In this document: one piece after another, positions 24,445 through 33,646 of the stretch
Position numbering within the stretch: position 1 is the first letter of the stretch
How the letters are laid out: each line of letters starts with the position of its first letter
NCBI RefSeq assembly: GCF_028682175.1
Contig: NZ_JANHKS010000002.1
Span: 124,001-188,000 of the forward strand
Length of the DNA stretch: 64,000 nt
Direction of reading: 5' to 3'
Source of the DNA: Pseudomonas putida
GTDB lineage: Bacteria; Pseudomonadota; Gammaproteobacteria; Pseudomonadales; Pseudomonadaceae
Program-made: the position numbers and the translations under genes
The notes under the pieces: model-generated
Databases searched by the model: none
The model's input: the letters and a program-made list of their open reading frames with translations, nothing else
What the model was told of the DNA's origin: nothing

Positions 24445-25215
24445 CTACTGCAAATTGACAAACAACCCGCCATCCACCAACAGCGAGGCGCCCGTCACGT
24501 ACTTCGCCATATCGGAAGCCAGAAACACGATGGGGCCTGCGATGTCATCAGGCTCGCCAAGACGCCCCAGTGGCGTACGGGACTCCATGTAGGCCAGCTT
24601 TTCCTCGTCTGCGAGATCCTCTTTATTGATATCGGTCGCAATGGTGCCGGGCAGCACGGAGTTACAGCGAATGCCGTAAGGCCCTAGGGCAATGGCGCAG
24701 GACTGCATCAACGAATGCAGGCCGGCTTTGGTTGGCGTGTAGTGAGTCTGCATGGCGCCGCCCACCAGTGCGCTGATGGAGCTGACCGCGATGATCGCCC
24801 CGCCTTTGCCCTGTTTCTTCATCTGATTCGCAGCAGCCTGAACAGCGAAGTAAGCACCGTTGAGGTTGGTGTTCACGGTTTTGAGATAGACCTCACGCGG
24901 CATGTCGAGGAATGAATGGAAGGGGCAGATGCCGGCGTTGTTGACGAATACATCGACGCTGCCGAAAGCCTTGAGTGCGCCGGCCACCAGGCGATCTCCG
25001 GTATCGGGATCGGCGGCATCGCTGCCCACTTCAACGGCTTGCCCATCGAATGCTGCTATTTCTTCGATCAGACTGCGCGCTGCCTCAGTGCCCTGCGCGC
25101 TGCCGCTGTGCCCGATGACCACACGAGCGCCTTGCCTTGCGCACTCTTTCGCGGCGGCACGACCGATACCGCGGGAAGCGCCAGTGATGATGACCGTTTT
25201 GCCTGCCAGTAACAT
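24445..25215 (-). CDS. L-rhamnose 1-dehydrogenase (SDR)
   Basis: A 256-residue classical SDR: TGASRGIGRAA cofactor loop, NNAGICPFHSFLDMP, VSSISALVGGAMQTHY and the active site YTPTK, then VLPGTIATDINKEDL. The segments NAGICPFHSFLDMP and TDINKEDL match what I recall of the LRA1 rhamnose dehydrogenases of the non-phosphorylated pathway. They oxidise L-rhamnose at C1 to rhamnono-lactone with NAD(P). ATG 25215 follows AAGGAG. It is the last gene of the minus-strand arm of the cluster (lactonase, RhaM, RhaT, dehydrogenase). Context and motifs agree. Confidence 0.88.
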   Translation of the reverse strand: MLLAGKTVIITGASRGIGRAAAKECARQGARVVIGHSGSAQGTEAARSLIEEIAAFDGQAVEVGSDAADPDTGDRLVAGALKAFGSVDVFVNNAGICPFHSFLDMPREVYLKTVNTNLNGAYFAVQAAANQMKKQGKGGAIIAVSSISALVGGAMQTHYTPTKAGLHSLMQSCAIALGPYGIRCNSVLPGTIATDINKEDLADEEKLAYMESRTPLGRLGEPDDIAGPIVFLASDMAKYVTGASLLVDGGLFVNLQ

Positions 25216-25256
25216 AGAAAACTCCTTGGATAGCGAAGACTGAGTCCGGTCAGGAT

Positions 25257-26321
25257 TCAGCTCAGATAATTGCCATAACCAACCATACCAATGGCGCCCA
25301 GGATCACGGCGATACCCGAGACCAGCACACCTTTGTTCGATGCCGTGGTGCCCTGCCATTCCCGGAAATACAGCCCCCAGCAGTTGGATACGATGATGAT
25401 GAAAGACATGTGCAAGACCCATGAACTGGCGTCGTTGTGCAGCCTGGTCTCACCCATGCCGTAAAAGAAGAACTGCAGGAACCACAGGGTTCCTGCGCAC
25501 GCGACGAGCAAGTAGTTGCGCAGCAGAGGCGTCTGCGTGTTCACGTAGTCCCCGAAGCTGTTATTGCGTTTGTTGAGCCACAAGCACCAGATGGCGTTGG
25601 TGGTAAGCCCGCCCCACATGATCACCATGAACGTCACGTTGTTCTGGAACAAGGAGTTGGCACCGTGTTGCACCGCAGCTTCTGCCAATGGGCGGCCCGC
25701 GCTGATGCCGTAACTGAAGCAGGCGCTCAGCACGCCGGAGATCACCGCAACCAGTGCGCCTTTGCTCAGGGAGAATTCACTGATGCTGGCAAATTTGGTC
25801 TCGTCGCTGACCTCTCGCTCCTTCAGCACTCCCGCGCGACCACACAGCGCGATTCCCACCAGAGAGACGGCAACGCCCCAGAGCACCCAGTTACCGCTTG
25901 AGCTGGTCACCATTTCACTCAGCGTGCCGGCCTTGGCATCGGTGAACAGATCGCGATACAGCGCGGGCATCAGAGCCCCCAGAGCGGAGGTCAGGCCCAT
26001 GACCAGGGACATGCCGAGTGACAGGCCCAGGTAACGCATGGTCAGGCCGAACGTCAGTCCACCGATCCCCCACAGCACGCCAAACACATAGGTCCAGAAC
26101 AACGTGACGCTGTCCGCCTCGCGCAGAATGTCGACAAAGCCTGGTACGGTGAGTTGGGCGGCGATCAGCGGAACGATGAGCCAGGAGGCCAGCCCACCCG
26201 TGATCCAGTAGCTTTCCCACTTCCACCCTCGCACTTTCTTGTACGGAATGTAGAAGCTGCCGGAGGCTGATCCCCCAATGAAATGCAACAAAACGCCGAG
26301 CAGAATGATTTCCACGTTCAC
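25257..26321 (-). CDS. rhaT: L-rhamnose-proton symporter RhaT
   Basis: A ten-helix inner-membrane transporter of 354 residues that follows E. coli RhaT along its length: LLHFIGGSASGSFYIPYKKV, then WKWESYW, WGIGGLTFGLTMRYLGLSLG and WVLHMSFIIIVSNCWGLYFREW. It imports L-rhamnose with a proton. GTG 26321 is listed, but the second GTG, at 26315, has better spacing from AAAGGGATA and may be the true start. It lies between RhaM and the rhamnose dehydrogenase in the minus-strand operon. Identification is firm. Confidence 0.93.
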   Translation of the reverse strand: MNVEIILLGVLLHFIGGSASGSFYIPYKKVRGWKWESYWITGGLASWLIVPLIAAQLTVPGFVDILREADSVTLFWTYVFGVLWGIGGLTFGLTMRYLGLSLGMSLVMGLTSALGALMPALYRDLFTDAKAGTLSEMVTSSSGNWVLWGVAVSLVGIALCGRAGVLKEREVSDETKFASISEFSLSKGALVAVISGVLSACFSYGISAGRPLAEAAVQHGANSLFQNNVTFMVIMWGGLTTNAIWCLWLNKRNNSFGDYVNTQTPLLRNYLLVACAGTLWFLQFFFYGMGETRLHNDASSWVLHMSFIIIVSNCWGLYFREWQGTTASNKGVLVSGIAVILGAIGMVGYGNYLS

Positions 26322-26355
26322 TATCCCTTTTTTTGTTATTGGCGTGACAAAGTAT

Positions 26356-26676
26356 TCAGTCCCGATTCAGGCTGAACACGGGCAGCAGATCCACAGTGAT
26401 GGGTGAGGCGTCAGGGTGACTGGGCATGATCGACTGCATGTGCTGCCACCAGCGCTGCATCACCGCAAGGCGGGGTAACTCATCGAGCAGATGCTCATCG
26501 TCATGGGTCAGCACGGCGAACAGCGCCAGCGAGTCGGGGTCAAGAAAGATTCGATAATCCCGCACGCCGGCAATGCGCAGAGCGTCGATCAACTCTGGCC
26601 AGATCTCGTCGTGGCGCTTGCGGTATTCCTCCGCCTGGCCGGGATTGAGGTTCATGCGAAAGGCGCGGACCGGCAT
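26356..26676 (-). CDS. rhaM: L-rhamnose mutarotase RhaM
   Basis: A 106-residue dimeric alpha+beta-barrel protein that interconverts alpha- and beta-L-rhamnopyranose, supplying the anomer used by the next enzyme. RhaM signatures are visible: FRMNLNPGQAEEYRKRHDEIWPEL (in part), the active-site histidine in RHDEIWPE, the strand YRIFLD, and the C-terminal RWWQHMQSIMPSHPD. Its start overlaps the lactonase stop as TAATG, so the two are translationally coupled. Length and motifs match E. coli RhaM. Confidence 0.94.
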   Translation of the reverse strand: MPVRAFRMNLNPGQAEEYRKRHDEIWPELIDALRIAGVRDYRIFLDPDSLALFAVLTHDDEHLLDELPRLAVMQRWWQHMQSIMPSHPDASPITVDLLPVFSLNRD

Positions 26677-27557
26677 TATCCCGCCCTCTTCAGATCAGGT
26701 AGCGAATAGGCCTGTGCGACATTGCGCAGGAAAAACTTTTCCTGAACCTCAACCGTCTTGTCGGCCATGTAACTCCTGACCAGATCAACCGTGCTCGCAA
26801 AGTCGGTGATCGAATCACTGTTGGGCCAGTCACTGCCAAAGAAACACCGATCCTCACCGAAGGCTTCCCAGAGATAGGCTAGGCGATCCCGGTACCAGGC
26901 AGGATCGTTCACAACGCCCTGCCCGGTCTGCTGAGGAATTTCCGCAAGCTTGGCAAACACGTTGGGCCGTTCGGCCAGCGCGAACACATCTCGCTGAAAA
27001 TCCGCCATTTGCTGCTCAGGCACTGCGGCATTCGGGAGGTGGTCCACGACAATCCGCAGGTTGGGTACGGCGTCGCTCAGACGCAGCAAAGCCTTTATCA
27101 GGCGTGGATCGGGATTGGCGCTGTCCAGGCTTCGACCGCTGGCCGCCAGCCGCTTCATGGCGTCGATGAACCCCGGGCGGCTTTGATCCTCCAGCAAATC
27201 CCTGTCCCAGAGATTTCCGTATCGCAATCCCAGGAACAGCGGTTCTGATTCAAGAAGGCTGAGGTCATCGTCAAAATCTGCATCGAAGGGCGACAGGTTG
27301 CCGACAAAGCCCAGCATCTTTGGGCTATCGCGCAGGGTCTCAAGCAACCAGGTATTGTCCAGACGCCAAGGGCTGGCTTCGACCACTATCGCACCGATGA
27401 TCTGCTGCTGGCTGGCAAGTGCCCAGTAGTTTTGCGGAAGGGAGACGCCATGAAGCGGGTGGCCGGGCTGAGGCCAGGGTATTCCTTCAGGTCGCAAGGC
27501 ATCGAACAAATGGATATGGCTGTCGATGACAGGGCCCGTGTAACGCTCTGCAGTCAT
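26676..27557 (-). CDS. L-rhamnono-lactonase (amidohydrolase 2 family)
   Basis: A 293-residue TIM-barrel metal hydrolase. The metal-binding N-terminus is IDSHIHLFD, followed by VVEASPWRLDN, the barrel strands IVVDHLPNA (metal histidine) and FAKLAEIPQQTG, and CFFGSDWPNSD with the catalytic aspartate. This is the amidohydrolase-2 group that includes fuconolactonase and the rhamnono-lactonases of oxidative sugar pathways. Its position between the rhamnose dehydrogenase and RhaM makes hydrolysis of L-rhamnono-lactone to L-rhamnonate the expected role. It is the first gene of the minus-strand arm; a paired operator/promoter lies at 27593-27659. Confidence 0.88.
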   Translation of the reverse strand: MTAERYTGPVIDSHIHLFDALRPEGIPWPQPGHPLHGVSLPQNYWALASQQQIIGAIVVEASPWRLDNTWLLETLRDSPKMLGFVGNLSPFDADFDDDLSLLESEPLFLGLRYGNLWDRDLLEDQSRPGFIDAMKRLAASGRSLDSANPDPRLIKALLRLSDAVPNLRIVVDHLPNAAVPEQQMADFQRDVFALAERPNVFAKLAEIPQQTGQGVVNDPAWYRDRLAYLWEAFGEDRCFFGSDWPNSDSITDFASTVDLVRSYMADKTVEVQEKFFLRNVAQAYSLPDLKRAG

Positions 27558-27592
27558 GCTGCGTCCGTCCAGATTTGTTGTTATTGGGTGCG

Positions 27593-27659
27593 ACTGTAGG
27601 TGGCTATCCGATACGTGACTAATCGATTTTTGTTTAGGAGCGATACCTGTTTGGTATCG
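27593..27659 (-). promoter_or_regulatory. LysR-type two-part operator and promoter for the lactonase arm
   Basis: Read on the minus strand: a perfect dyad CGATACCAAACAGGTATCG (27659-27641), 14 bases, then TCGATTAGTCACGTATCGG (27626-27608), which covers a possible -35 TTAGTC, and 18 bases on TACAGT as a possible -10. The same order, spacing and sequence occur in front of the opposite arm at 28634-28701. Confidence 0.72.
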
Positions 27660-27674
27660 GTAGCACCGATTTGC

Positions 27675-28619
27675 TCAAGGCGCCTCAAAGGCACGCTTTC
27701 TCAACAGGTCAATGAAGTGCTGCAACTCGCGACTCACCGGCTCATCCTTGCGGCGCAACAAACCGAACGGTGCCATGTGTGCATCAAGGGTTACCGGCAA
27801 GGCCTTGACCAGTCCCATCTTCAAGTAATCACGCATCGCGGACTCGGAAAGCACCATCAGCGCGTCCGTGAGCTGCACCAATTGCTGCATCGAATACACC
27901 GAACTGCATTCGATGATGTCGGCCGGCATTGGCAATTCAAGCCGTTGCAATGCCTGCTCGATGGCGATCCGTGCGGGACTGGTTTCGGGTTGAAGGATCC
28001 ATGGCCAATCCGTCACCAACTCTTTCCACTGCAGTTTGCGACGTTTGGCCAAAGGATGGCCGCTGTGAACGACGGCAATCAGTCGCTCGTTGCCCAAAGG
28101 CTCGAACTCGTAGTGTTCACGGTCATTGATCGGACTGCGCCGCGTGACTGCAATGTCCACGCGCCCTTGCTCAAGCAATTGCACGACCTGGTCGCTGGTG
28201 TCGCCCATGATTCGAATGCGCAGTTGAGGATGAAGCGCCTTGATTTCGGCCACCGCGTTCATCACCAGATCCGGAGCGGCGCCCATGATCGTGCCGATCG
28301 ACAGGTAACCGTATCCGCCCAGCTTGCGCGCAGCCAAGTCCGCGGAGGCCCGATCCAGGCCACTGAGCGCCGCTTCTGCAAAGCGCAACAGTTCGCGCCC
28401 CAGCGCCGTAGGTCGCATTCCCCGAGGCAAGCGCTCGAAGAGCTCGCAATCAAACATGTCCTCGATTTCCTGCAGCATGCGTGTCGCCGCCGGCTGGGAC
28501 ATGTTCATGCTCAGTGAGGCCCGGTGCAGATTCAGACTCGACCCCAGCACGACCAGCATCTGCAGATGCTTGTAACGCAACCGGCTGAACAACTGCTGAG
28601 GTGACCGCTCGACGCTCAT
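27675..28619 (-). CDS. LysR-family regulator of the rhamnose cluster
   Basis: A 314-residue LysR protein of the GalR/CbsB-like carbohydrate branch. It has an HTH (LRYKHLQMLVVLGSSLNLHR, then MSQPAATRMLQEIEDMFDCELFER) and an effector domain from GYLSIGTIMGAAPDLV onwards. It is placed between the two arms of the cluster, and the dyad at 28634-28652 lies only about 15 bp before its start. It probably represses itself and activates both arms with rhamnose or an intermediate such as rhamnonate as ligand. Non-phosphorylated rhamnose loci elsewhere often use DeoR- or AraC-type control, so a LysR here is worth noting. Confidence 0.92.
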   Translation of the reverse strand: MSVERSPQQLFSRLRYKHLQMLVVLGSSLNLHRASLSMNMSQPAATRMLQEIEDMFDCELFERLPRGMRPTALGRELLRFAEAALSGLDRASADLAARKLGGYGYLSIGTIMGAAPDLVMNAVAEIKALHPQLRIRIMGDTSDQVVQLLEQGRVDIAVTRRSPINDREHYEFEPLGNERLIAVVHSGHPLAKRRKLQWKELVTDWPWILQPETSPARIAIEQALQRLELPMPADIIECSSVYSMQQLVQLTDALMVLSESAMRDYLKMGLVKALPVTLDAHMAPFGLLRRKDEPVSRELQHFIDLLRKRAFEAP

Positions 28620-28633
28620 ACCCTCGCTCCTAT

Positions 28634-28701
28634 CGATAACTTCAAGGTATCAACTATAAGCTTAATTCGATTGGTCACGCATCACTGACGCGCAGTAGAG
28701 T
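28634..28701 (+). promoter_or_regulatory. LysR-type two-part operator and promoter for the transporter/RhmD arm
   Basis: Dyad CGATAACTTCAAGGTATCA (28634-28652), 14 bases, then TCGATTGGTCACGCATCAC (28667-28685), overlapping a possible -35 TTGGTC (28671-28676). TAGAGT (28696-28701), 19 bases on, is a possible -10. It matches the element at 27593-27659. Confidence 0.72.
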
Positions 28702-28743
28702 CAGCCCTACGCAGTCAAATAATTCCAAGAAAAGGAAACTGAC

Positions 28744-30042
28744 GTGAGCTCTCTCCCCACATCCCTGCTGGCCAAGGTTTCATGGCGGCTGCTGCCGTTC
28801 CTCTTACTGATGTACATCATGGCGTTTCTGGACCGGGCCAACGTGGGCTTTGCCAAGCAAGCATTCCAGGCCGACACCGGCATCGGCGACGCTGCGTTTG
28901 CCTTCGGTGCGGGCGTCTTCTTTGCCGGCTATGCGTTACTCGAAGTCCCCAGCAACCTGATCATGCACAGGGTCGGCGCCCGGTTGTGGATGTGTCGGAT
29001 CATGGTGACATGGGGCCTGATATCGGCGGCCATGGTGTTCGCACACACCGAAACCAGCTTCTACGTACTGCGCTTCCTGCTGGGGGTCGCGGAAGCCGGC
29101 TTCTTTCCAGGCGTCATCCTGTATCTGACCTACTGGTTCCCCAGTGCTGCTCGCGGCAAGGCCATGGGCTTCTTCTACTTCGGCGCTCCGCTGGCCTTCA
29201 TCTTCGGCAGTCCCCTCTCCGGTTTGCTGCTTGAGCTCGATGGTGTGCTGGGGACTCACGGCTGGCAGTGGCTGTTCGCTGTGGAAGGCCTGATGGCAAC
29301 TGCGGTGGGCGTCTGGGCGTACTTCTATCTGGACAATCGGCCGAGCGACGCGAAGTGGTTGACCCCTCAGGAGCGCAGCCAACTTCAGGCCGTGCTGGAT
29401 GCCGAGGACAGCCACAAACAAGCCCACGGCAGCCTGCTCAAAGTGCTCATGCAGCCGGCGGTGCTCTACCTGTGCCTGATCTATCTGCTGATACAGGCAA
29501 GCGTCTATGGCGTGGTGTTCTACCTGCCAAGCCAGGTGGCAGGTCTTCTGGGTACCAAGGTCGGGCTGATGGTGGGCCTTGTCAGCGCCCTGCCCTGGCT
29601 GTGCGCACTGCTGGCTGCCTGGAAGGTGCCGGCCATCGCCGACCGTACCGGCCAGCGCCGCACTGTGGCCGCGCTGACACTGGTGGTTTCCGGGCTGGGG
29701 ATCGCCGCCTCCGTCAGCTTTGCAAGCCCGCTGATTGGCATTCTCGCGCTGTGCTTCGCCGCGTCCGGTTTCATTGCAGTCCAGCCTGTCTTCTGGACGT
29801 TCCCGGGGAGTTTCCTCGCAGGATCCGCCGCTGCAGGCGCCATCGCCCTGATCAACTCCTTCGGGGCGCTGGGCGGCTTCATTGCGCCCATCCTCAAGAA
29901 CTGGGCTGAAGGCGCGTTTCAGTCTCCCGCCGCGGGCCTCTATCTGCTCGCCATCACCACCTTGATTTCTGCAGCGCTGGTCATGGGCATTCGCCCTCCC
30001 CGCGTCGCCACGCCTCACAAGCAACCCACCTTCCAGATCTGA
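28744..30042 (+). CDS. MFS transporter, anion:cation symporter family (probable rhamnonate transporter, RhmT-like)
   Basis: A 12-helix transporter of 432 residues in the ACS family (GarP/ExuT/RhmT-like). It has the N-terminal [40 protein letters not shown] and [10 protein letters not shown], and a large central loop near residues 200-230. Members import sugar acids such as galactarate, glucarate and rhamnonate. Being directly upstream of rhamnonate dehydratase (16 bp) makes L-rhamnonate the most likely substrate, complementing RhaT, which brings in rhamnose itself. First gene of the plus-strand arm. Confidence 0.9.
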   Translation: MSSLPTSLLAKVSWRLLPFLLLMYIMAFLDRANVGFAKQAFQADTGIGDAAFAFGAGVFFAGYALLEVPSNLIMHRVGARLWMCRIMVTWGLISAAMVFAHTETSFYVLRFLLGVAEAGFFPGVILYLTYWFPSAARGKAMGFFYFGAPLAFIFGSPLSGLLLELDGVLGTHGWQWLFAVEGLMATAVGVWAYFYLDNRPSDAKWLTPQERSQLQAVLDAEDSHKQAHGSLLKVLMQPAVLYLCLIYLLIQASVYGVVFYLPSQVAGLLGTKVGLMVGLVSALPWLCALLAAWKVPAIADRTGQRRTVAALTLVVSGLGIAASVSFASPLIGILALCFAASGFIAVQPVFWTFPGSFLAGSAAAGAIALINSFGALGGFIAPILKNWAEGAFQSPAAGLYLLAITTLISAALVMGIRPPRVATPHKQPTFQI

Positions 30043-30058
30043 TCTAAAGGAATCAACC

Positions 30059-31243
30059 ATGACCACACCAACCATCAAACATGTTCGCGCCTTTGTCCTT
30101 CGTGGGGGTGGCGCTGACTATCACGATCAAGGCGACGGTCACTGGATCGACGATCACATCGCCACGCCGATGAGCAAGTACCCGGAGTATCGCCAGAGTC
30201 GTCGCAGTTTCGGCATCAACGTGCTCGGCACCCTGGTCGTCGAGGTCGAGGATTCGGAGGGCAACATCGGCTTTGCCGTGACCACCGGCGGGGAACCTGC
30301 GGCCTACATCGTCGAGAAGCACCTGGCCCGTTTCGTGGAGGGCGCCAAGGTCACGGATATCGAGCGCATCTGGGACCAGATGTACTTCGCCTCCCAGTAC
30401 TACGGCCGCAAAGGCCTGGTCATCAACACCATCTCGGGTATCGACCTGGCGCTCTGGGATTTGCTCGGCAAAGTGCGCAAGGAGCCGGTACACCAGTTGC
30501 TCGGTGGTGCAGTGCGCGATGAACTGCAGTTTTATGCCACCGGCGCACGTCCGGATCTGGCGCAGAAGATGGGCTTCATCGGCGGGAAGCTGCCGCTGCA
30601 CCATGGCCCAGCCGAGGGCGAAGAAGGCCTTCGCAAGAATCTTGAAGAGCTGGCCGTAATGCGCGAGCGGGTAGGCAAGGATTTCTGGCTGATGCTCGAC
30701 TGCTGGATGAGCCTGGACCTCAACTACGCCACGCGGCTGGCCCACGGTGCTCAAGAGTTCGGCCTCAAATGGATCGAAGAAGCGCTGTCGCCGGACGACT
30801 ACTGGGGTTACGCCGCGCTGAAGAAGGCCGTGCCCACTGGCATGCTCGTGACCACCGGTGAGCATGAGGCAACCCGCTGGGGCTTTCGCATGCTGCTGGA
30901 GATGGGCTGCTGCGACATCATCCAGCCCGATGTCGGCTGGTGCGGCGGCATCACCGAACTGATCAAGATCTCGGCGCTGGCCGACGCGCACAGCGCCATG
31001 GTCGTGCCGCACGGTTCATCGGTGTACAGCTACCATTTCGTCGCCACGCGCACCAATAGCCCCTTCGCCGAATTCCTGATGATGGCGCCTAAGGCAGATC
31101 AGGTAGTCCCCATGTTCCACCCGCAACTGCTGGGCGAGCCTGTGCCAGAGAACGGCCGCATGCGTCTGTCGAAGCTCGATCAGCCGGGCTTTGGCGTGAC
31201 CTTGAATCCGGAATGCCAGCTGCACCGCCCTTACCAGCATTGA
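30059..31243 (+). CDS. rhmD: L-rhamnonate dehydratase RhmD
   Basis: A 394-residue enolase-superfamily (mandelate-racemase group) enzyme that removes water from L-rhamnonate to give 2-keto-3-deoxy-L-rhamnonate. The sequence tracks E. coli RhmD very closely: [24 protein letters not shown] start (here [20 protein letters not shown]), [45 protein letters not shown] with metal ligand Asp, [30 protein letters not shown] and the catalytic His in [13 protein letters not shown]. Identification is firm; the start follows AAAGGA. Confidence 0.96.
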   Translation: MTTPTIKHVRAFVLRGGGADYHDQGDGHWIDDHIATPMSKYPEYRQSRRSFGINVLGTLVVEVEDSEGNIGFAVTTGGEPAAYIVEKHLARFVEGAKVTDIERIWDQMYFASQYYGRKGLVINTISGIDLALWDLLGKVRKEPVHQLLGGAVRDELQFYATGARPDLAQKMGFIGGKLPLHHGPAEGEEGLRKNLEELAVMRERVGKDFWLMLDCWMSLDLNYATRLAHGAQEFGLKWIEEALSPDDYWGYAALKKAVPTGMLVTTGEHEATRWGFRMLLEMGCCDIIQPDVGWCGGITELIKISALADAHSAMVVPHGSSVYSYHFVATRTNSPFAEFLMMAPKADQVVPMFHPQLLGEPVPENGRMRLSKLDQPGFGVTLNPECQLHRPYQH

Positions 31244-31320
31244 CCGGATCAGCGCTCGCCGATCCATAGGTGTCGGCGGGCCGCCACCGCGACCTATCTC
31301 ATTCCACAGGACGTTGCGCT

Positions 31321-32118
31321 ATGAAACTGCCCCGCAATACTTTCAAGGCTGCGCTGGCCAAAAACGAGCCGCTGTACGGCATCTGGGCGGGATTCGCCAC
31401 AGGCTACGCCGCAGAAATCACCGCAAGCTTCGGTTACGACTGGATGCTGATTGACGGTGAACACGCCCCTAATACCGTGCCATCGATCCTGGCCCAGTTG
31501 CAGGCGGTGGCCCCCTATTCCACCGCCCCCATCGTGCGCGCGGTCGGACACGACCCGGTACTGATCAAGCAGCTGCTGGATATCGGCACACAGAACCTGA
31601 TGATTCCGATGGTCGAGACGCCTGAGCAGGCGCAAGCGCTGGTCAGGGCGACGCGTTATCCGCCCCATGGCATTCGCGGGGTCGGCGGTGGATTGACCCG
31701 CGCGACTCGCTGGGACGGTGTTCCCAACTACATCGACACTGCCCATGAAGAGCTCTGCCTGATCGTGCAGGTGGAGTCACGCACCGGCGTCGAAAACGTT
31801 GCGCAGATCGCAGCGGTTGAGGGTGTGGATGCGGTTTTCATCGGCCCGGCCGACCTGTCCACCGGTCTGGGTCACATCGGCAATCCGTCCCATCCTGAGG
31901 TGCAGGAAAAAATCAGGCAGGCGATCGACGCCACCCTCGCTGCCGGCAAGGTCAGCGGAATCCTGGCCCCGGCCGAAGAGGACGCTCGTCGTTATCAGAG
32001 TTGGGGTTGCCAGTTCATCGCTGTCGCAATCGACATCAGCCTGATGCGCCAGGCCGCCCTGGCCAACCTTGCCCGGTACCGTGAAACCGAGCAGCGCAGC
32101 GAATCCAGAACCTATTGA
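31321..32118 (+). CDS. rhmA: 2-keto-3-deoxy-L-rhamnonate aldolase (HpcH/HpaI, YfaU-type)
   Basis: A 265-residue class II, metal-dependent aldolase of the HpcH/HpaI family, cleaving 2-keto-3-deoxy-L-rhamnonate to pyruvate and L-lactaldehyde. It follows E. coli YfaU/RhmA: FGYDWMLIDGEHAPN, QLQAVAPYS, RATRYPPHGIRGVGGG, LIVQVES, GVDAVFIGPADLSTGLGH. Metal ligands Glu (VQVES) and Asp (GPADLS) and the catalytic His (GEHAPN) are present. Start ATG 31321 is chosen over an upstream in-frame GTG because only it matches the family length; ACAGGA lies upstream. It sits between RhmD and the aldehyde dehydrogenase. Confidence 0.94.
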   Translation: MKLPRNTFKAALAKNEPLYGIWAGFATGYAAEITASFGYDWMLIDGEHAPNTVPSILAQLQAVAPYSTAPIVRAVGHDPVLIKQLLDIGTQNLMIPMVETPEQAQALVRATRYPPHGIRGVGGGLTRATRWDGVPNYIDTAHEELCLIVQVESRTGVENVAQIAAVEGVDAVFIGPADLSTGLGHIGNPSHPEVQEKIRQAIDATLAAGKVSGILAPAEEDARRYQSWGCQFIAVAIDISLMRQAALANLARYRETEQRSESRTY

Positions 32119-32136
32119 TCAGGAAGGAGCCAGACC

Positions 32137-33570
32137 ATGTCCTCAGTACCCGTCTATCAGAACTACATCAACGGCCAGTTCGTATCGGCCTCGGAACATT
32201 TCGAAGTGCTGAACCCGGCGACCGGCGCCCTGTTGGCCAAGGTCCCTGCCTCCGATGCAGATCAGGTCGACCGTGCCCTGGCCGCTGCCCGGGCCGCGCA
32301 ATCAGCTTGGGCCCGGCGCCCCGCAAATGACCGGGCAAGCTACCTGCGCAAGATCGCCAACAAGCTGCGGGAAAACGTTCCCCACCTGGCCCGCACCATC
32401 ACCCTGGAGCAAGGCAAGACCTCGGGCCTTGCTGAAGTGGAGGTCAACTTCACCGCCGACTACCTCGACTACATGGCTGAGTGGGCACGACGGATCGAGG
32501 GCGAAATCATCACCAGTGACCGGCCAGGCGAGAACATCTTCATGTTTCGCAAGCCGCTGGGCGTCGTCGCAGGCATTCTGCCGTGGAACTTCCCGTTTTT
32601 CCTGATCGCTCGCAAGATGGCGCCGGCCTTGGTCACAGGCAATACCATCGTCATCAAACCCAGTGAAGAAACCCCCAACAACTGCTTCGAGTTCGCGCGG
32701 CTGGTTGCAGAAGTCGACCTTCCGCCTGGTGTGTTCAATGTGGTCAGCGGCGACGGACGAGTGGGTGCTGCACTCTCGGCGCACGAGCAGGTCAACCTGA
32801 TCAGCTTCACCGGCAGCGTTGAGACCGGCGCCCGGATCATGAGCGCAGCGGCGCCCAACATCACCAAACTCAACCTCGAGCTGGGCGGCAAGGCGCCTGC
32901 CATCGTGTTGGCGGATGCTGACCTGGATCTGGCCGTCAAGGCGATCAGGGATTCGCGAATCATCAACACCGGCCAGGTCTGCAACTGCGCCGAGCGCGTC
33001 TACGTGGAGCGTCAGGTAGCCGATCAGTTCATCGAGAAGATCAGCGCTGCCATGGCCGCAACTCGTTATGGCGACCCGCTTGCCGATGCCTCGGTCGAGA
33101 TGGGGCCGTTGATCAATCGCCAGGGCCTGGACAGCGTCGCCGCCAAGGTCAGGAAAGCCAGGGAGCAAGGCGCATCCCTCATCACCGGCGGCGACATCGC
33201 AGATCTCGGCCAGGGCTTTCATTACCAACCCACAGTCCTTGCAGGCTGCCGTGCGGACATGGAGATCATGCGCAAGGAAGTCTTCGGGCCAGTGCTGCCC
33301 ATCCAGATCGTCGATGACCTCGACGAAGCCATTGCGCTGGCCAACGACTGCGAATACGGCCTGACGTCATCCCTGTACACCCGGGATTTGAGCAAGGCCA
33401 TGCACGCGATTCGCGAGATCGATTTCGGCGAGACCTACATCAACCGGGAGAATTTCGAGGCCATGCAAGGCTTCCACGCAGGCGTTCGCAAATCAGGGAT
33501 TGGCGGCGCTGACGGCAAGCACGGCTTGTACGAATACACCCATACTCATGTGGTGTATCTGCAGGCCTGA
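32137..33570 (+). CDS. aldA: Lactaldehyde dehydrogenase AldA
   Basis: A 477-residue NAD-dependent aldehyde dehydrogenase, close in length and sequence to E. coli AldA (479). Visible features: ILPWNFPFFLIARKMAPAL, IVIKPSEETPNN, FTGSVETGARIM, ELGGKAPAIV with the general-base Glu, and GQVCNCAERVYVE with the catalytic Cys. The cysteine pair CNC is typical of AldA. It oxidises the L-lactaldehyde released by the aldolase to L-lactate, finishing the pathway. AGGAG precedes the ATG. No lactate dehydrogenase lies in the window, so lactate is handled elsewhere. Confidence 0.94.
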   Translation: MSSVPVYQNYINGQFVSASEHFEVLNPATGALLAKVPASDADQVDRALAAARAAQSAWARRPANDRASYLRKIANKLRENVPHLARTITLEQGKTSGLAEVEVNFTADYLDYMAEWARRIEGEIITSDRPGENIFMFRKPLGVVAGILPWNFPFFLIARKMAPALVTGNTIVIKPSEETPNNCFEFARLVAEVDLPPGVFNVVSGDGRVGAALSAHEQVNLISFTGSVETGARIMSAAAPNITKLNLELGGKAPAIVLADADLDLAVKAIRDSRIINTGQVCNCAERVYVERQVADQFIEKISAAMAATRYGDPLADASVEMGPLINRQGLDSVAAKVRKAREQGASLITGGDIADLGQGFHYQPTVLAGCRADMEIMRKEVFGPVLPIQIVDDLDEAIALANDCEYGLTSSLYTRDLSKAMHAIREIDFGETYINRENFEAMQGFHAGVRKSGIGGADGKHGLYEYTHTHVVYLQA

Positions 33571-33576
33571 TCACAA

Positions 33577-33611
33577 AAAGGGGAACGAGACTGATGGTCG
33601 CGCTCCCCTTT
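33577..33611 (+). terminator. Terminator of the rhamnose plus-strand arm
   Basis: AAAGGGGA pairs with TCCCCTTT across a 19-base loop, starting seven bases after the aldA stop codon. Confidence 0.6.
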
Positions 33612-33646
33612 CGCGTTTACCCGATAACCGCCCGAAACCTCGGCTG

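Noticed and set aside
27600..28517. Plus-strand open frame opposite the rhamnose LysR gene
   Set aside because: The minus-strand LysR has a canonical HTH and length; the other frame does not resemble protein and starts inside the operator.
28936..30078. Long minus-strand open frame opposite the MFS transporter
   Set aside because: Antisense shadow of a conserved transporter gene, with charged low-quality protein text.
30053..31012. Minus-strand open frame opposite rhmD
   Set aside because: rhmD is conserved along its whole length; the antisense frame lacks any motif.
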